Source: a virus
Virus record (IMG/VR): IMGVR_UViG_3300034092_002209
Coordinates: 1-22,564 of that record
Strand: one strand, 5' to 3'
DNA: 22,564 bases
Numbering within the stretch: position 1 is the stretch's first letter; every line of letters begins with the position of its first letter. Made by a program: the position numbers and the translations under genes. Shown here piece by piece: positions 7,439-16,532 of this stretch. A model generated the notes under the pieces. It ran no database searches. It was not told where the DNA came from and saw only the letters and a list, made by a program, of their open reading frames with translations.

Positions 7439-10299
7439 ACAGGTATTAGTTCAATGTTTTGATCCGCTACACATCTTGCCAAACATCCAACAACAGTTTC
7501 CCATTTGCCATTGCCAGCTGTAACATAATGTGTAACATCTGTTATCATAAATATTACATTCTCAGGAATATAAGGTTTTGGAAAATTTGAAATACCAAAG
7601 TGTTGAAACATTCTAAATCCAAATATGCCATCAAATGTTACTGTCAACGAAAAGTTAGGAGAGATTCCACTATATAAAGATAAATTGTTTTCTATATCTT
7701 GATCGTCTATTATTTGTCCCAACTTGTCTTTTAAATCTGTAGATAAATTCAACTGCTTGTAATTTTTAGCGGCGTCATTTGGGTTTTCACCATCTACAAT
7801 ATAAGCACTTGTTAATGTTAATACCTTGTCTATTGTTCCGTGCGTTTGTATTGCGGATATTAATGGGTTTTGATCTACTGTAATTTCTTCTTGCGAAGGC
7901 ACTGTATTACTTTCGCCAGTGCCTGTTTCTTCTTCATTGAAGACATCCAATCTATCTATAAAACTGGTAGCAGGCACACTTGAATTCTTAGCACTCATCG
8001 ATGTGTCAGAAGAATCTGGTTTGTTGATACCCGCTTGAAATAATGTCAACGTAGCTTGTTCGCTCGTCAAAGAAGTATCTAAACTAATGTTTTTTATGCA
8101 GGAATCAGTGCCACCAGCATCAAAGACATATACTTGTTTTAGACTAGGCGATTTGTCACCTAAATCAATATAATTGTTATCTAATATAGATAATCCACCC
8201 AAATCATCTTGTGATATTTGGAATTTCCAAAATCCATTAGAAGCTTCATTAATAACATTCATTATTGCGTTTGCGAACTGTTGCCAAGTTTGAACTTCTT
8301 TATTTTCTACAATTTCCAAGACTTTGGTTTTGCTTATGTATATGTTTTTTAAATTGCCATATCTAAACTTCTTGTATGTTCTTTTAATTGACTGCGATCT
8401 TGTTTTTTGGGGATCGGCTAATACAAGTTCTTCACCTGTCAATACAACTTCTTTGTCATAAATAAAAGGAAATGATATATTGTCACTTGGACTATTTTCA
8501 CTTATACCACCAATATCATAGTACAATCTATTGATAACAGTATCTAAATTATCTCTATAAGCACCCGCTGTTTTAAATACGGTTTCAACTTTTTTAGCAG
8601 CTCTATAAAGTTCGTCGTTTACATTAGTTACCTCGACATCATATTTTGATTTTAAAAACGCATTTTGATTTGGATCACCATTTTTCAAATATCCACCAGA
8701 CTTGATTTCATTTTCAACTCGACTTTGTGCAGTTGGATCCAATTTGTTATTTTTTACAGTATTTAAGTAACTTTCATCTGGAAGTTTTTTGCCAATATTA
8801 AATTTAGGAGCGATTCCATTTGGTATTAATACGTGTGGATCACAACTTATTAAATTTGGATGTGCATTTATTATCTTATCTACATTAATAGTAAATGTTT
8901 TATTTGATACAACAGAACAGAATTTGTTAGCAACTTCAAAAAGAAAATCCAATTGCATCCACACTTCATCGTCGCCTTTGGTATCAAAATCACAACGATC
9001 ATCTTTATATGATACAGCTTTGTAATTTACTCCACCAATATTAGTTGATTTATATGATATATTTTCTTCTCCAACTGGTACAGCTGGTTTTTTATATACA
9101 TTAGGCGCATCTGTTCTTCCTATAAAGATTCTATTTTCAACTTTACCATCGTAAAAAGATTGTTGTTTTATAAAATGTTGATTTATTGAATTATCATAAT
9201 CGTCTGAATTGGATATACCGTTTGTAGCAATATATTCCATAAAATTTTTACGATCAATAACAACTTGCTTTAACTTGGGTAAAGCGGTTTTCAAAAACGT
9301 TTTTAATCCTGTATATTCTTTTGTTTCTGTTGGTATTTTTTTGCCATTGGAATCGGTCTTTGAATTTGTTGTGGTACTTACATTGTTTTCCGCAGGCATA
9401 CCAGCAAATAATGCTTGTCGAGAAGTTAGTTCCACATTGCAATCATATATAGTGCCGTCTTGTGTTGAAAAATTATACTTGGTTACGATCCCAGTAATAC
9501 CACCATAGTTACCATACGATTGGTACCATTTATCCATTATTTTTTGTGGAGATTGTATTATTGACCAACATTCATTTTTGCTGGATAAATCAATCAGTGA
9601 ATTGATATTAAACAAATTCCATCCTATTTCAACAAACACATTTATTCTGGGTGTCAAAAAGAATGGTGCTAGATATTCCAACTGAGCCAATCCATAACAT
9701 TTGAATTTTATGGTAGCAAACGACAACATATCTTTGCTAGTTTTTATTTCTATACTTTCTAAATTTGGCGGCGGTAATATAGAAGATACTTCGGATTTTT
9801 GAACGCTTTCAATAATGTTTCCGTTTTTGTTAAATGTACTTGGCCACTTGTAAGAAAATTGAGTTCTATATCTAGAGTCTATATAATGTGGGTTTCCATT
9901 AGCTTCATATCCAATAATAGACTTGTCTTGTTTTAATACATTGCCATCTTGTTTAAAACCATACATTTCATAAAATCCGCTGCCAGGCATAAACAAAAAT
10001 CCATCATAACTCTTTTCTTCTCCGTTTTTATTTAGTATCGTGCTACGAGGTACCAATCCATTTCCAGCTATACCAGTGCCGTTTGAAAAAACTCGTACCC
10101 ACGGAGTCATTGGTCCTTTGTACTGACCATGCTTATTGAAGAAATCATATACAACACCACTTGGATCGCCTGAAGATGGGTAGTTAAAACCAATATTATT
10201 TGAGTTTTTTCTACGTCTTAATTCACGAATTAATGCAACAGGAATGTTTTGTACTTCCCACCATCTAGGTTCTTCTGCAATTTCATCCTCGTATGCCAT
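7435..10299 (-). CDS. Putative baseplate hub / tail structural protein (954 residues)
   Basis: A large beta-rich protein, probably at the centre of the baseplate. Residues 178-231 show a pattern seen in hub-type tail proteins: ESIEIKTSKDMLSFATIKFK, then LAQLEYLAPFFLTPRINVFV and an EIGWNLF ending, where a Glu-x-Gly-Trp motif follows a strand. The C-terminal portion (about 875-954) runs through LTVTFDGIFGFRMFQHF and VIFMITDVTHYVTAGNGKWET to a final short strand, much like the C-terminal domain of hub proteins that closes on the tube. The middle (about 300-800) is Asn/Lys/Asp-rich and unassigned and may hold inserted domains. It sits directly after the gp53-like gene with a 5-base gap and overlaps the next gene by ATGA. 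Its place downstream of the tape measure gene supports a hub or wedge role. I cannot separate a gp27-like hub from another large baseplate protein by eye. Confidence 0.68.
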   Translation of the reverse strand: MAYEDEIAEEPRWWEVQNIPVALIRELRRRKNSNNIGFNYPSSGDPSGVVYDFFNKHGQYKGPMTPWVRVFSNGTGIAGNGLVPRSTILNKNGEEKSYDGFLFMPGSGFYEMYGFKQDGNVLKQDKSIIGYEANGNPHYIDSRYRTQFSYKWPSTFNKNGNIIESVQKSEVSSILPPPNLESIEIKTSKDMLSFATIKFKCYGLAQLEYLAPFFLTPRINVFVEIGWNLFNINSLIDLSSKNECWSIIQSPQKIMDKWYQSYGNYGGITGIVTKYNFSTQDGTIYDCNVELTSRQALFAGMPAENNVSTTTNSKTDSNGKKIPTETKEYTGLKTFLKTALPKLKQVVIDRKNFMEYIATNGISNSDDYDNSINQHFIKQQSFYDGKVENRIFIGRTDAPNVYKKPAVPVGEENISYKSTNIGGVNYKAVSYKDDRCDFDTKGDDEVWMQLDFLFEVANKFCSVVSNKTFTINVDKIINAHPNLISCDPHVLIPNGIAPKFNIGKKLPDESYLNTVKNNKLDPTAQSRVENEIKSGGYLKNGDPNQNAFLKSKYDVEVTNVNDELYRAAKKVETVFKTAGAYRDNLDTVINRLYYDIGGISENSPSDNISFPFIYDKEVVLTGEELVLADPQKTRSQSIKRTYKKFRYGNLKNIYISKTKVLEIVENKEVQTWQQFANAIMNVINEASNGFWKFQISQDDLGGLSILDNNYIDLGDKSPSLKQVYVFDAGGTDSCIKNISLDTSLTSEQATLTLFQAGINKPDSSDTSMSAKNSSVPATSFIDRLDVFNEEETGTGESNTVPSQEEITVDQNPLISAIQTHGTIDKVLTLTSAYIVDGENPNDAAKNYKQLNLSTDLKDKLGQIIDDQDIENNLSLYSGISPNFSLTVTFDGIFGFRMFQHFGISNFPKPYIPENVIFMITDVTHYVTAGNGKWETVVGCLARCVADQNIELIPV

Positions 10300-10304
10300 A
10301 TAAC

Positions 10305-10598
10305 TTAACTATTAATCTGTTTGAGATTCTGTAATATATTTGGTAAATTGCCTGGAATTCTTAATTGTTTATTTGCATTGACGGACAATTTGCCATCAGA
10401 TATGTTGTTAGCCAAAGCAATTATCCACCAGTACATTTCATCACCATAATACTTTTTGGCTAAAGCATCCAAATAATCTTCATTGGATGCGGTAATGTAT
10501 ATATCGTCCTCGGTTTCCGGTATATTGGGATAATACGTGGTCTTAAATACCAATTTCCCATCATATCTTTTTTCAGTTGGCGTAAATTGATATCTCAT
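10305..10598 (-). CDS. gp53: gp53-like baseplate wedge protein with LysM-type fold (97 residues)
   Basis: This short protein matches the pattern of LysM-like baseplate proteins such as T4 gp53 or tail protein X. An N-terminal strand region (YDGKLVFKTTYYPNIP, 13-28) is followed by a LysM-like segment, ITASNEDYLDALAKKYYGDE (35-54), the aromatic stretch MYWWIIALANNI (55-66) and a final LRIPGNLPNIL. In such proteins the YYGD...WW..IA.AN...LRIP series is the hallmark. In T4 gp53 helps fasten wedges to the hub. T4 gp53 is longer (196 residues), so this is a minimal version. The start overlaps the upstream stop as ATGA, and AAGGA lies seven bases before it, one of the few clear Shine-Dalgarno sequences in the window. 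Confidence 0.75.
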   Translation of the reverse strand: MRYQFTPTEKRYDGKLVFKTTYYPNIPETEDDIYITASNEDYLDALAKKYYGDEMYWWIIALANNISDGKLSVNANKQLRIPGNLPNILQNLKQINS

Positions 10599-13207
10599 TT
10601 ATTTCCTTGTCTGTCAACATCATATCGCATATTCATAGAGAAATCATTATTAGCTACATCATTATAATCTTTATCGCCATAAAGATCGGTTGTACCAAAT
10701 GTAGATACAGTAGCAGTTTCTCCAGCATCCGCCTGAGTCATAGTTGCAACAGGAGCATTTCCCCACAAAGCTCTTCCTGTTTTTGGTCTGTCTTTTTCCA
10801 TCAATGACATATTGATAGTAATTTCGGCTTCTCTTGGAAATTGCGCAACTTTACCTTTCATACTGGTTTTGTCAAATGTAAATATATTTCCTAAATTATA
10901 ACTCCAATCTTGTTGTTGTACAGTACTTTCGTTAATTAATTCCCAAGATGCGTCTTCAGGTATACTAACATTGCACGAATTTAAAACCACACAATGGTTT
11001 TTGTAAAAATCTCCAAGTGTAAATTGTACCATCGGTGGTATCATAAATCCGCCATTTACAGTGGAAGTATAATTAGAAGGTCTGGTTAAACCCACCAAAT
11101 AGTTTACACGTTGCCACATAGGCAGTAATTCTTTAACAGAATGTGCAACCACTTTAAAATTGAAACTAACGTCTCTGGTAAATCCTTTGTAATAGTATAA
11201 CTTATCAGGTCTACCCAAGTATTCAATTGGTTCCCAAGTAGATGTATTGTTTTCTTGCAACCCTTTTACAGTAGCATTAAACGGTATAAATCTGTTGTTA
11301 ACTATATCGTAGAAGTAAAACTTAACCAAGTCAGGGCCCAATCCGTTAAATTGATCATTGTATTTTTCAGCAAATTCATCCGCATTTAATACACCCAAAC
11401 TGTTAACATAGTCAACATTGTTGGTGGGTCTTATAAATCTGTCTCTACCTTCTTTTTTACCCAATAGAGTTGGAAACTTTTCTTTTCTTTCATATCTGAT
11501 TCGACCAGTATAAGTGTATTGATTTGCACTATCAGATCCATCAGGATTGGTTCTGTCTGATTTTACTTTTGCTAAATAATTAAAACCAACATCATCTGTA
11601 GCATACTGTTGTGTTTTTCCAAATATAGGATCTACACCATACTTTAAATTGTCGTTTCCAGCAATTTTGGTTTTTAAAATTCTACTTAAATCTTGAATAT
11701 ATTCTACAGTTTTATCTGTTTTATCTGAAAGTGTGCGTTGATAGTTTACAGATAATTTAGGATCGGTATATTGTTTATAGTTTAACAATTGATCACTATA
11801 TTCTACATCTCCATCTATTTTAACTAAATCACCATATCTGTTTGTATTAGCTCCGTCTACAGAACTAATTTCAACATTACTAATTGTATACGAATCTGTT
11901 AATTTACCAACGCCAGGTGTAGTTGAATATGTAACAGATAAAAAGCTGTTGTTTCTTAAATTTTTATTGCTTTGAACATATAGTCTCAATCGTTTAGAAA
12001 CTATGTTTGTCAGAGGAGTGGCAAAAAATCTCATTCCACTTGTACCACTGCTGTTTCCTCCTGTTATTTGTTGTAATCCAACTGCTTTTAACAATCCACC
12101 AATAAAACCACCTTTTGATTTTGGTTGTGTGCCTGTATATAACAAATTGTTACCCTGATTTAAATTAACATTTAGATTAGCACTCTTCTTACCACTTGTT
12201 CTGTCGTGTGTAATAGAATTACTCCATCTATTGGTATTTAACATCAGATCATATGTATCTTCATCAGCTCTGTAATTTAATCCTGCTATTGGTTGAGTAG
12301 GTGGTAACAATCCACCTAGAATTGTATTATTCTTTAAAAATGACCCAGCTGATTTTAGTAGATTACTAAAGAATCCGCCTTTGCCTGTAGAATTACTCAT
12401 CAAACTCTTATATCGTTTGTTGTTGTAACCAGCAGTAGCTGTATTACCTCTTAGTAATCCTTTAACACCATCTCGACCTGTAATAGGCATTACTTGATCT
12501 GCTTTGTCGCCACCTCCAAGTAATCCTGTAAAATTGAAAAATCCACCCAATCCACTCTTTGGCTCACTAGCTGCACTAGCCACACTACTACGTGGCGGAG
12601 ATGGATTGCCTTCGGTTGCACCAAACAATCCACCAATAGCTTTTGTAATACCACCTATACCGGCAGCACCCATTAATCCACCAACAATATTGCTACTATC
12701 TATAAATCTGGTGGGTCTTTCTATAGCACCAAATGTTGATAATCTAACCGCAGCCAAAAGAGGACTTGCTGGATTATAAATCTTGGTTTCGTCAAATGGA
12801 GCAAATCCTTGTAATAGTATTTGTTTTGTTAAAAAAGTACCACCTTTACCAGATCCTAGAAATCTTCTGATTCTGGTACCGTCTCTCAATGCGGATTGTA
12901 TAGGAAACGATCTGCTAACATTTATCTTCTGACGTTGACCTTGATTTGGATTTGCGTAAAAAGGAGGTGCTAATTCGCTGCTAATTAATCCTCTTGCGTA
13001 TAAATCAGTTGGTTTATTCTTGCTATATAATACTTCATTGTTATTATTAGTATTGAATAATGTTTCTAATTTACCAGGCGCTCTTAGATTTATATATTGT
13101 TCGGCATTTGGCGGCAAAGATAAACCCGCACCTTGTATATTAGAAAGTGTGGTAACTTGCGCACCATCATTACCTATTGCGCTAGAATATGTATTACTAT
13201 TTGCCAT
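10595..13207 (-). CDS. Putative gp48/gp54-like tube-initiator or baseplate protein (870 residues)
   Basis: The C-terminal third resembles T4 gp48/gp54, the baseplate proteins on which the tail tube is built. A strand-rich segment (GFTRDVSFNFKVVAHSVKEL, about 665-685) leads into a helix MWQRVNYLVGLTRPSNY, then HCVVLNSCNVSIPEDASWEL, and finally FPREAEITINMSLMEKDRP (790-808), which parallels the last strands of gp48. The N-terminal part is Gly/Ala/Ser-rich with low-complexity runs (about 174-235, for example GGLMGAAGIGGITKAIGGLF), like the flexible N-terminus of gp48 but much longer. T4 gp48 has 364 residues, so this protein is more than twice as large and may have absorbed other modules. TATTTAT lies five bases before the ATG. 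The stop overlaps the gp53-like start as ATGA, and the tape measure stop is 17 bases upstream. Confidence 0.66.
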   Translation of the reverse strand: MANSNTYSSAIGNDGAQVTTLSNIQGAGLSLPPNAEQYINLRAPGKLETLFNTNNNNEVLYSKNKPTDLYARGLISSELAPPFYANPNQGQRQKINVSRSFPIQSALRDGTRIRRFLGSGKGGTFLTKQILLQGFAPFDETKIYNPASPLLAAVRLSTFGAIERPTRFIDSSNIVGGLMGAAGIGGITKAIGGLFGATEGNPSPPRSSVASAASEPKSGLGGFFNFTGLLGGGDKADQVMPITGRDGVKGLLRGNTATAGYNNKRYKSLMSNSTGKGGFFSNLLKSAGSFLKNNTILGGLLPPTQPIAGLNYRADEDTYDLMLNTNRWSNSITHDRTSGKKSANLNVNLNQGNNLLYTGTQPKSKGGFIGGLLKAVGLQQITGGNSSGTSGMRFFATPLTNIVSKRLRLYVQSNKNLRNNSFLSVTYSTTPGVGKLTDSYTISNVEISSVDGANTNRYGDLVKIDGDVEYSDQLLNYKQYTDPKLSVNYQRTLSDKTDKTVEYIQDLSRILKTKIAGNDNLKYGVDPIFGKTQQYATDDVGFNYLAKVKSDRTNPDGSDSANQYTYTGRIRYERKEKFPTLLGKKEGRDRFIRPTNNVDYVNSLGVLNADEFAEKYNDQFNGLGPDLVKFYFYDIVNNRFIPFNATVKGLQENNTSTWEPIEYLGRPDKLYYYKGFTRDVSFNFKVVAHSVKELLPMWQRVNYLVGLTRPSNYTSTVNGGFMIPPMVQFTLGDFYKNHCVVLNSCNVSIPEDASWELINESTVQQQDWSYNLGNIFTFDKTSMKGKVAQFPREAEITINMSLMEKDRPKTGRALWGNAPVATMTQADAGETATVSTFGTTDLYGDKDYNDVANNDFSMNMRYDVDRQGNK

Positions 13208-13224
13208 TAATTATAAATATCAGA

Positions 13225-16200
13225 TTAATTGGTTGTTGCTTGACCAAATGAACCAAATTTTGAGTTACTTGTTGCTAATAATTGATTTGCACGTTGACCA
13301 TCAATATACACAGCAATTTGACCAGATGCCATCATAGAAGTCAATTTATCAAGTTTTTCTGCTAAAACTCTATTGGAATTTACAATTGTATTGATCAATA
13401 AATCATCAGTTTTTACACTTGTTTTTGATTCAGTCGCAGTTTTTGATGGAGTTTCTTCTGATGTTCCGACTATTCTACCAACAAAACTAAAAGTTTTTCC
13501 TATTGTATCAGATATAAATGAACCAATACCTTTCATTTTTTCCCATACTTTTTCAAGAGCACCAATAATAAAAGTAAACGCTCCACTGAATGTGTCTTTG
13601 AGAAAAGCGCCCACTTCAGATACAGCGGACTTTATTAGTTCAAATCCTTTTTTAAATGGATACGTAATCAAATCAAATATTATATCTACAACTGATTTAA
13701 AAGCGTCAACAAATGTTGTTTTTAAAATATTTATAATCTCTGGTATAATTTGAGCGGCTTTTTTAAATGGATATGTAATTACATCAAATAACATATCTAC
13801 TACAGATTCTATACCATCGACGATTGCTAAACCAATTTTTGATGGAGATTTACCGCCTAATAGATCCATTATCCAATTATATGCCTTTTCAAATGGAGAT
13901 TTGAGTATAGTATATATATCATTTACTACTGCCTTTATACCTTTCAAAATATCTTCTCCCCAAACGGCTTTTATAATCCATTCGCCAATATCAATAAATG
14001 GTTGTATTAATGTATCATACAAAGCACCATAAAGCCCAACAACAGATGCAAATATTTTTTGTCCAATGTTTAAATTTGGATCATTAAATATTACACTAAT
14101 TCTTTTCCACGCATTATATATAAATTCTATAGCCATTATTATTTCACCCAAAATAGGAACAGCTGTTAAACCAAGTTTTCCGATTTTTAAAAAGCCTAGT
14201 AAAGGTTTTAAAAATTTAGATCCTTCTCCAACAGATTTAAACGCACCTATTATCGGTTTAATTGCGTTTGTAATAGGTGAAAATATTGATGATACAAATG
14301 TTTTAAAAATATTAAATTTGGATATTACAAAATCAATTGGCACCGCTATTCCGGCCAAAACTTTTCCTATTTTTGAAAAAATCCCACCAACCGCATTTCC
14401 AGCCGATAAAAAAGACTGTGCAAAATTTGTACCTAACGATCTGACATACTGAAAGTTTCCTATAAAAAGTTTTGTTTTTTCTATCAACATTGTTATCGGC
14501 AATAACAAATTTTTAATCCACCCAACCTCTCCTAACTTAGATAGATATCCACTTGCAACTCTAAGTGGAAACAATAAAGATTCACGAAGCGCGGTACCAA
14601 CCGATGTAAACATCAATTTTATTCGTATTAAAGGGCCTATTAATTCTTCAGGATTAAACTTTTCAAAAATATATACAATGCCATCCATCGTTTTAGAAAT
14701 AAATTCTAAAACAGGTAACATTAATTTTTGCAACGCATCATTTATTTTATTTTGTACTATAGCCAATCTTTCTTGGTTCGCTTTAGTTTTCAAATCTTGT
14801 TCAAATTTTTGTTGAGCTAATTTACTATTAGTTTTCAATAAATTTTGTTCTTTTAATCTTTCTTGTGCTATTTTTCTAACAACAGGATCCTGTGAGTTCA
14901 GTGCGTCTTTTATACGAGTTTCTGCCTCCAACATATCTTGCAATTCTTTTACAGACTTACCAGCAGCTTTTGCAAATGCTTCTTGTGCAATTGGATTTAA
15001 CTGATTAAACTTAATTTTCTTAGCTTGATCCAATATTAGTTTATTTGCTTCAACAACTTTGCCTTGGAATGCCAATCTACGAGCTTCATTGAAGTTAATA
15101 TTTTTACCAATCAAAGCACTAGCTTTTAATTCCGCTTGAATACTACTTTCAAAATCAAGTAGACCTTTTGTGGTTCTTGACATATTATCAAGAGTAGTAC
15201 CCATTTGTCTAGCTTGAGCTGCGGCTCTAACCATTTCATCGGCGTTTTTACCAGCATACATTCTAGCTTCTTCAGATGCATTTGCAACGTCGGCCATCAC
15301 ATCGTCCAATCCAACACCATAAGCTTTTGCTGAAGCGCCAGCTAAACCCAACATATTTTTGTTAGCAACTGCGCTCTGACCTTTAATTCCACCGATGGTT
15401 TTAAGAAAACCAACACTTCTATCAGATGTAATTCCCATTTGTTTGGATAACAGTGTTATATCACTAACCAATGATGTATTTGCAATATCAATCGAACTAA
15501 ACGCTGATCCTATAGATTTTGATGTTGATGCCACATCTTTAGCCGCAACTCCAAATTTAGCAAGATCCGTACTTATATTTTTAATATTTTTCTCTATATA
15601 TTCGGCATCTTGTCTAAATAACGCAAATGTTTGACGAACTTCGGTCGCAGTTTTATCAATTTCTTTGAATCTTTCATATGTTTGTTTTAACAGGCTACTA
15701 AAAGACGCTGGAATTTTTAATTCACTCATTATATCACCAATTAACTTTGAAATCTTTGAAGTAGCAACCAAATCAATATTAACATCTGATATGTTTTTTC
15801 GTTCTTGAACTAATTGACCATTGACCAATTTAAATTGTTCCTCGATTTTTTTTCCTTGATTTTTTTGTTTTTCATATACTTTAAGATTACCAGCTAAAGC
15901 AATATTTTGTAACAAGAAAGAATCTATCATCTCCTTCGCTTTTTTGTGTTGGTCACGTGATAAAGCACCAGAATTTATAGCTATTTCTAAAGCTTCTGTT
16001 TGAGCGCTTAAAATTTTCTGTTGAAGTTGTAATCGATCATTTTCTAAATTAAAAGATGCCTCGTCATATACAATCGACGCTTTTTTTTGCTCACTTATAG
16101 TAGCAGATATATCAGATTGAAGATTTGAAAGAACATTTAATCGACGTTGGTTTTTTTCTTGTTCACTTAAATTTTTACTTATATCTGCCCAATCTGATTT

Positions 16201-16284
16201 AAGCTTTTCAGTTATATTACTGGCAGCACCTAAATTTTTAAGTGCATTGGCCAGAGCGGTTGGATCAAATGGTTGTGCTGCCAT
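13225..16284 (-). CDS. Tail tape measure protein
   Basis: This 1019-residue, almost fully helical protein has the composition and place of a tape measure, the ruler that sets tail length inside the tube. Residues 40-160 are charged coiled coil. Residues 300-480 form a soluble domain (GLAGASAKAYGVGLDDVMAD, ARRLAFQGKVVEANKLILDQ) common in phage tape measures. Residues 530-960 alternate hydrophobic stretches (about 645 VLAGIAVPIDFVISKF, about 708 AVPILGEIIMAIEF) with amphipathic repeats containing ITYPFKK (about 838 and 875). T4 gp29 has 590 residues. At about 0.15 nm per residue this protein predicts a tail of roughly 150 nm. It follows the gp26-type chaperone gene and its frameshift extension, as tape measure genes do in most tailed phages. 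TATTTAT lies seven bases before the ATG. No Shine-Dalgarno is seen. Confidence 0.88.
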   Translation of the reverse strand: MAAQPFDPTALANALKNLGAASNITEKLKSDWADISKNLSEQEKNQRRLNVLSNLQSDISATISEQKKASIVYDEASFNLENDRLQLQQKILSAQTEALEIAINSGALSRDQHKKAKEMIDSFLLQNIALAGNLKVYEKQKNQGKKIEEQFKLVNGQLVQERKNISDVNIDLVATSKISKLIGDIMSELKIPASFSSLLKQTYERFKEIDKTATEVRQTFALFRQDAEYIEKNIKNISTDLAKFGVAAKDVASTSKSIGSAFSSIDIANTSLVSDITLLSKQMGITSDRSVGFLKTIGGIKGQSAVANKNMLGLAGASAKAYGVGLDDVMADVANASEEARMYAGKNADEMVRAAAQARQMGTTLDNMSRTTKGLLDFESSIQAELKASALIGKNINFNEARRLAFQGKVVEANKLILDQAKKIKFNQLNPIAQEAFAKAAGKSVKELQDMLEAETRIKDALNSQDPVVRKIAQERLKEQNLLKTNSKLAQQKFEQDLKTKANQERLAIVQNKINDALQKLMLPVLEFISKTMDGIVYIFEKFNPEELIGPLIRIKLMFTSVGTALRESLLFPLRVASGYLSKLGEVGWIKNLLLPITMLIEKTKLFIGNFQYVRSLGTNFAQSFLSAGNAVGGIFSKIGKVLAGIAVPIDFVISKFNIFKTFVSSIFSPITNAIKPIIGAFKSVGEGSKFLKPLLGFLKIGKLGLTAVPILGEIIMAIEFIYNAWKRISVIFNDPNLNIGQKIFASVVGLYGALYDTLIQPFIDIGEWIIKAVWGEDILKGIKAVVNDIYTILKSPFEKAYNWIMDLLGGKSPSKIGLAIVDGIESVVDMLFDVITYPFKKAAQIIPEIINILKTTFVDAFKSVVDIIFDLITYPFKKGFELIKSAVSEVGAFLKDTFSGAFTFIIGALEKVWEKMKGIGSFISDTIGKTFSFVGRIVGTSEETPSKTATESKTSVKTDDLLINTIVNSNRVLAEKLDKLTSMMASGQIAVYIDGQRANQLLATSNSKFGSFGQATTN
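13648..13809 (-). repeat. Direct repeat within the tape measure gene, 111-base period
   Basis: About 50 bases starting at 13648 recur at 13759, nearly identical and offset by 111 bases (37 codons). Both copies encode the segment (D)xITYPFKK with flanking helix. Related but weaker copies (IQPFIDIGEWIIKAVWG, LKSPFEKAYNWIMDLLG) lie further towards the N-terminus. The pair looks like internal duplication that lengthened the tape. Confidence 0.7.
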
Positions 16285-16319
16285 ATAATATATAAATATG
16301 ACAACTATATTATTTTACA

Positions 16320-16532
16320 CTAAAAAGGCTTATCTACTTTACCCGACTTTTTAGCAGGTTCTTTGTAACTATCACTTTCTTTGTTCTTTATATTTGCTAA
16401 TTGAGCATAGTAAAAATTACGCAAAAATACCGGTAAATTATACGCAATTTGTACATTTACCGCTCCTTGCGAGAAATAACTCAATTCAAATATTTGACCG
16501 TGAACTTGTAACTTATATTCAGGACTCAGGCC
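16320..16532 (-). CDS. Frameshift-expressed C-terminal extension of the gp26-like tail assembly chaperone (70 codons)
   Basis: This reading frame overlaps the last codons of the gp26-like gene in the +1 (equivalently -2) frame and has no ATG or GTG. It is open from a TGA at 16548-16550 down to the TAG at 16320. From the shift point it encodes GLSPEYKLQVHGQIFELSYF, then SQGAVNVQIAYNLPVFLRNF and YYAQLANIKNKE, closing on a Lys-rich tail. The motif NLPVFLRNFYY fits the (M/L)P-x-x-LR-x-FY pattern I associate with the second domain of tail assembly chaperones. The codons read like a real protein. A fusion product would have about 340 residues. It ends 35 bases before the tape measure start, exactly where the T part of G/GT chaperones lies. 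Independent initiation from a TTG or CTG is a less likely alternative. Confidence 0.72.
   Translation of the reverse strand, partial: GLSPEYKLQVHGQIFELSYFSQGAVNVQIAYNLPVFLRNFYYAQLANIKNKESDSYKEPAKKSGKVDKPF

Noticed and set aside
12504-12779. Plus-strand Pro-rich open frame of 91 codons
   Set aside because: It is antisense to a Gly/Ala-rich part of the 870-residue gene and has no start signals.
13373-13753. Plus-strand open frame of 126 codons
   Set aside because: Antisense to the tape measure gene; composition mirrors the amphipathic helices of the real protein.
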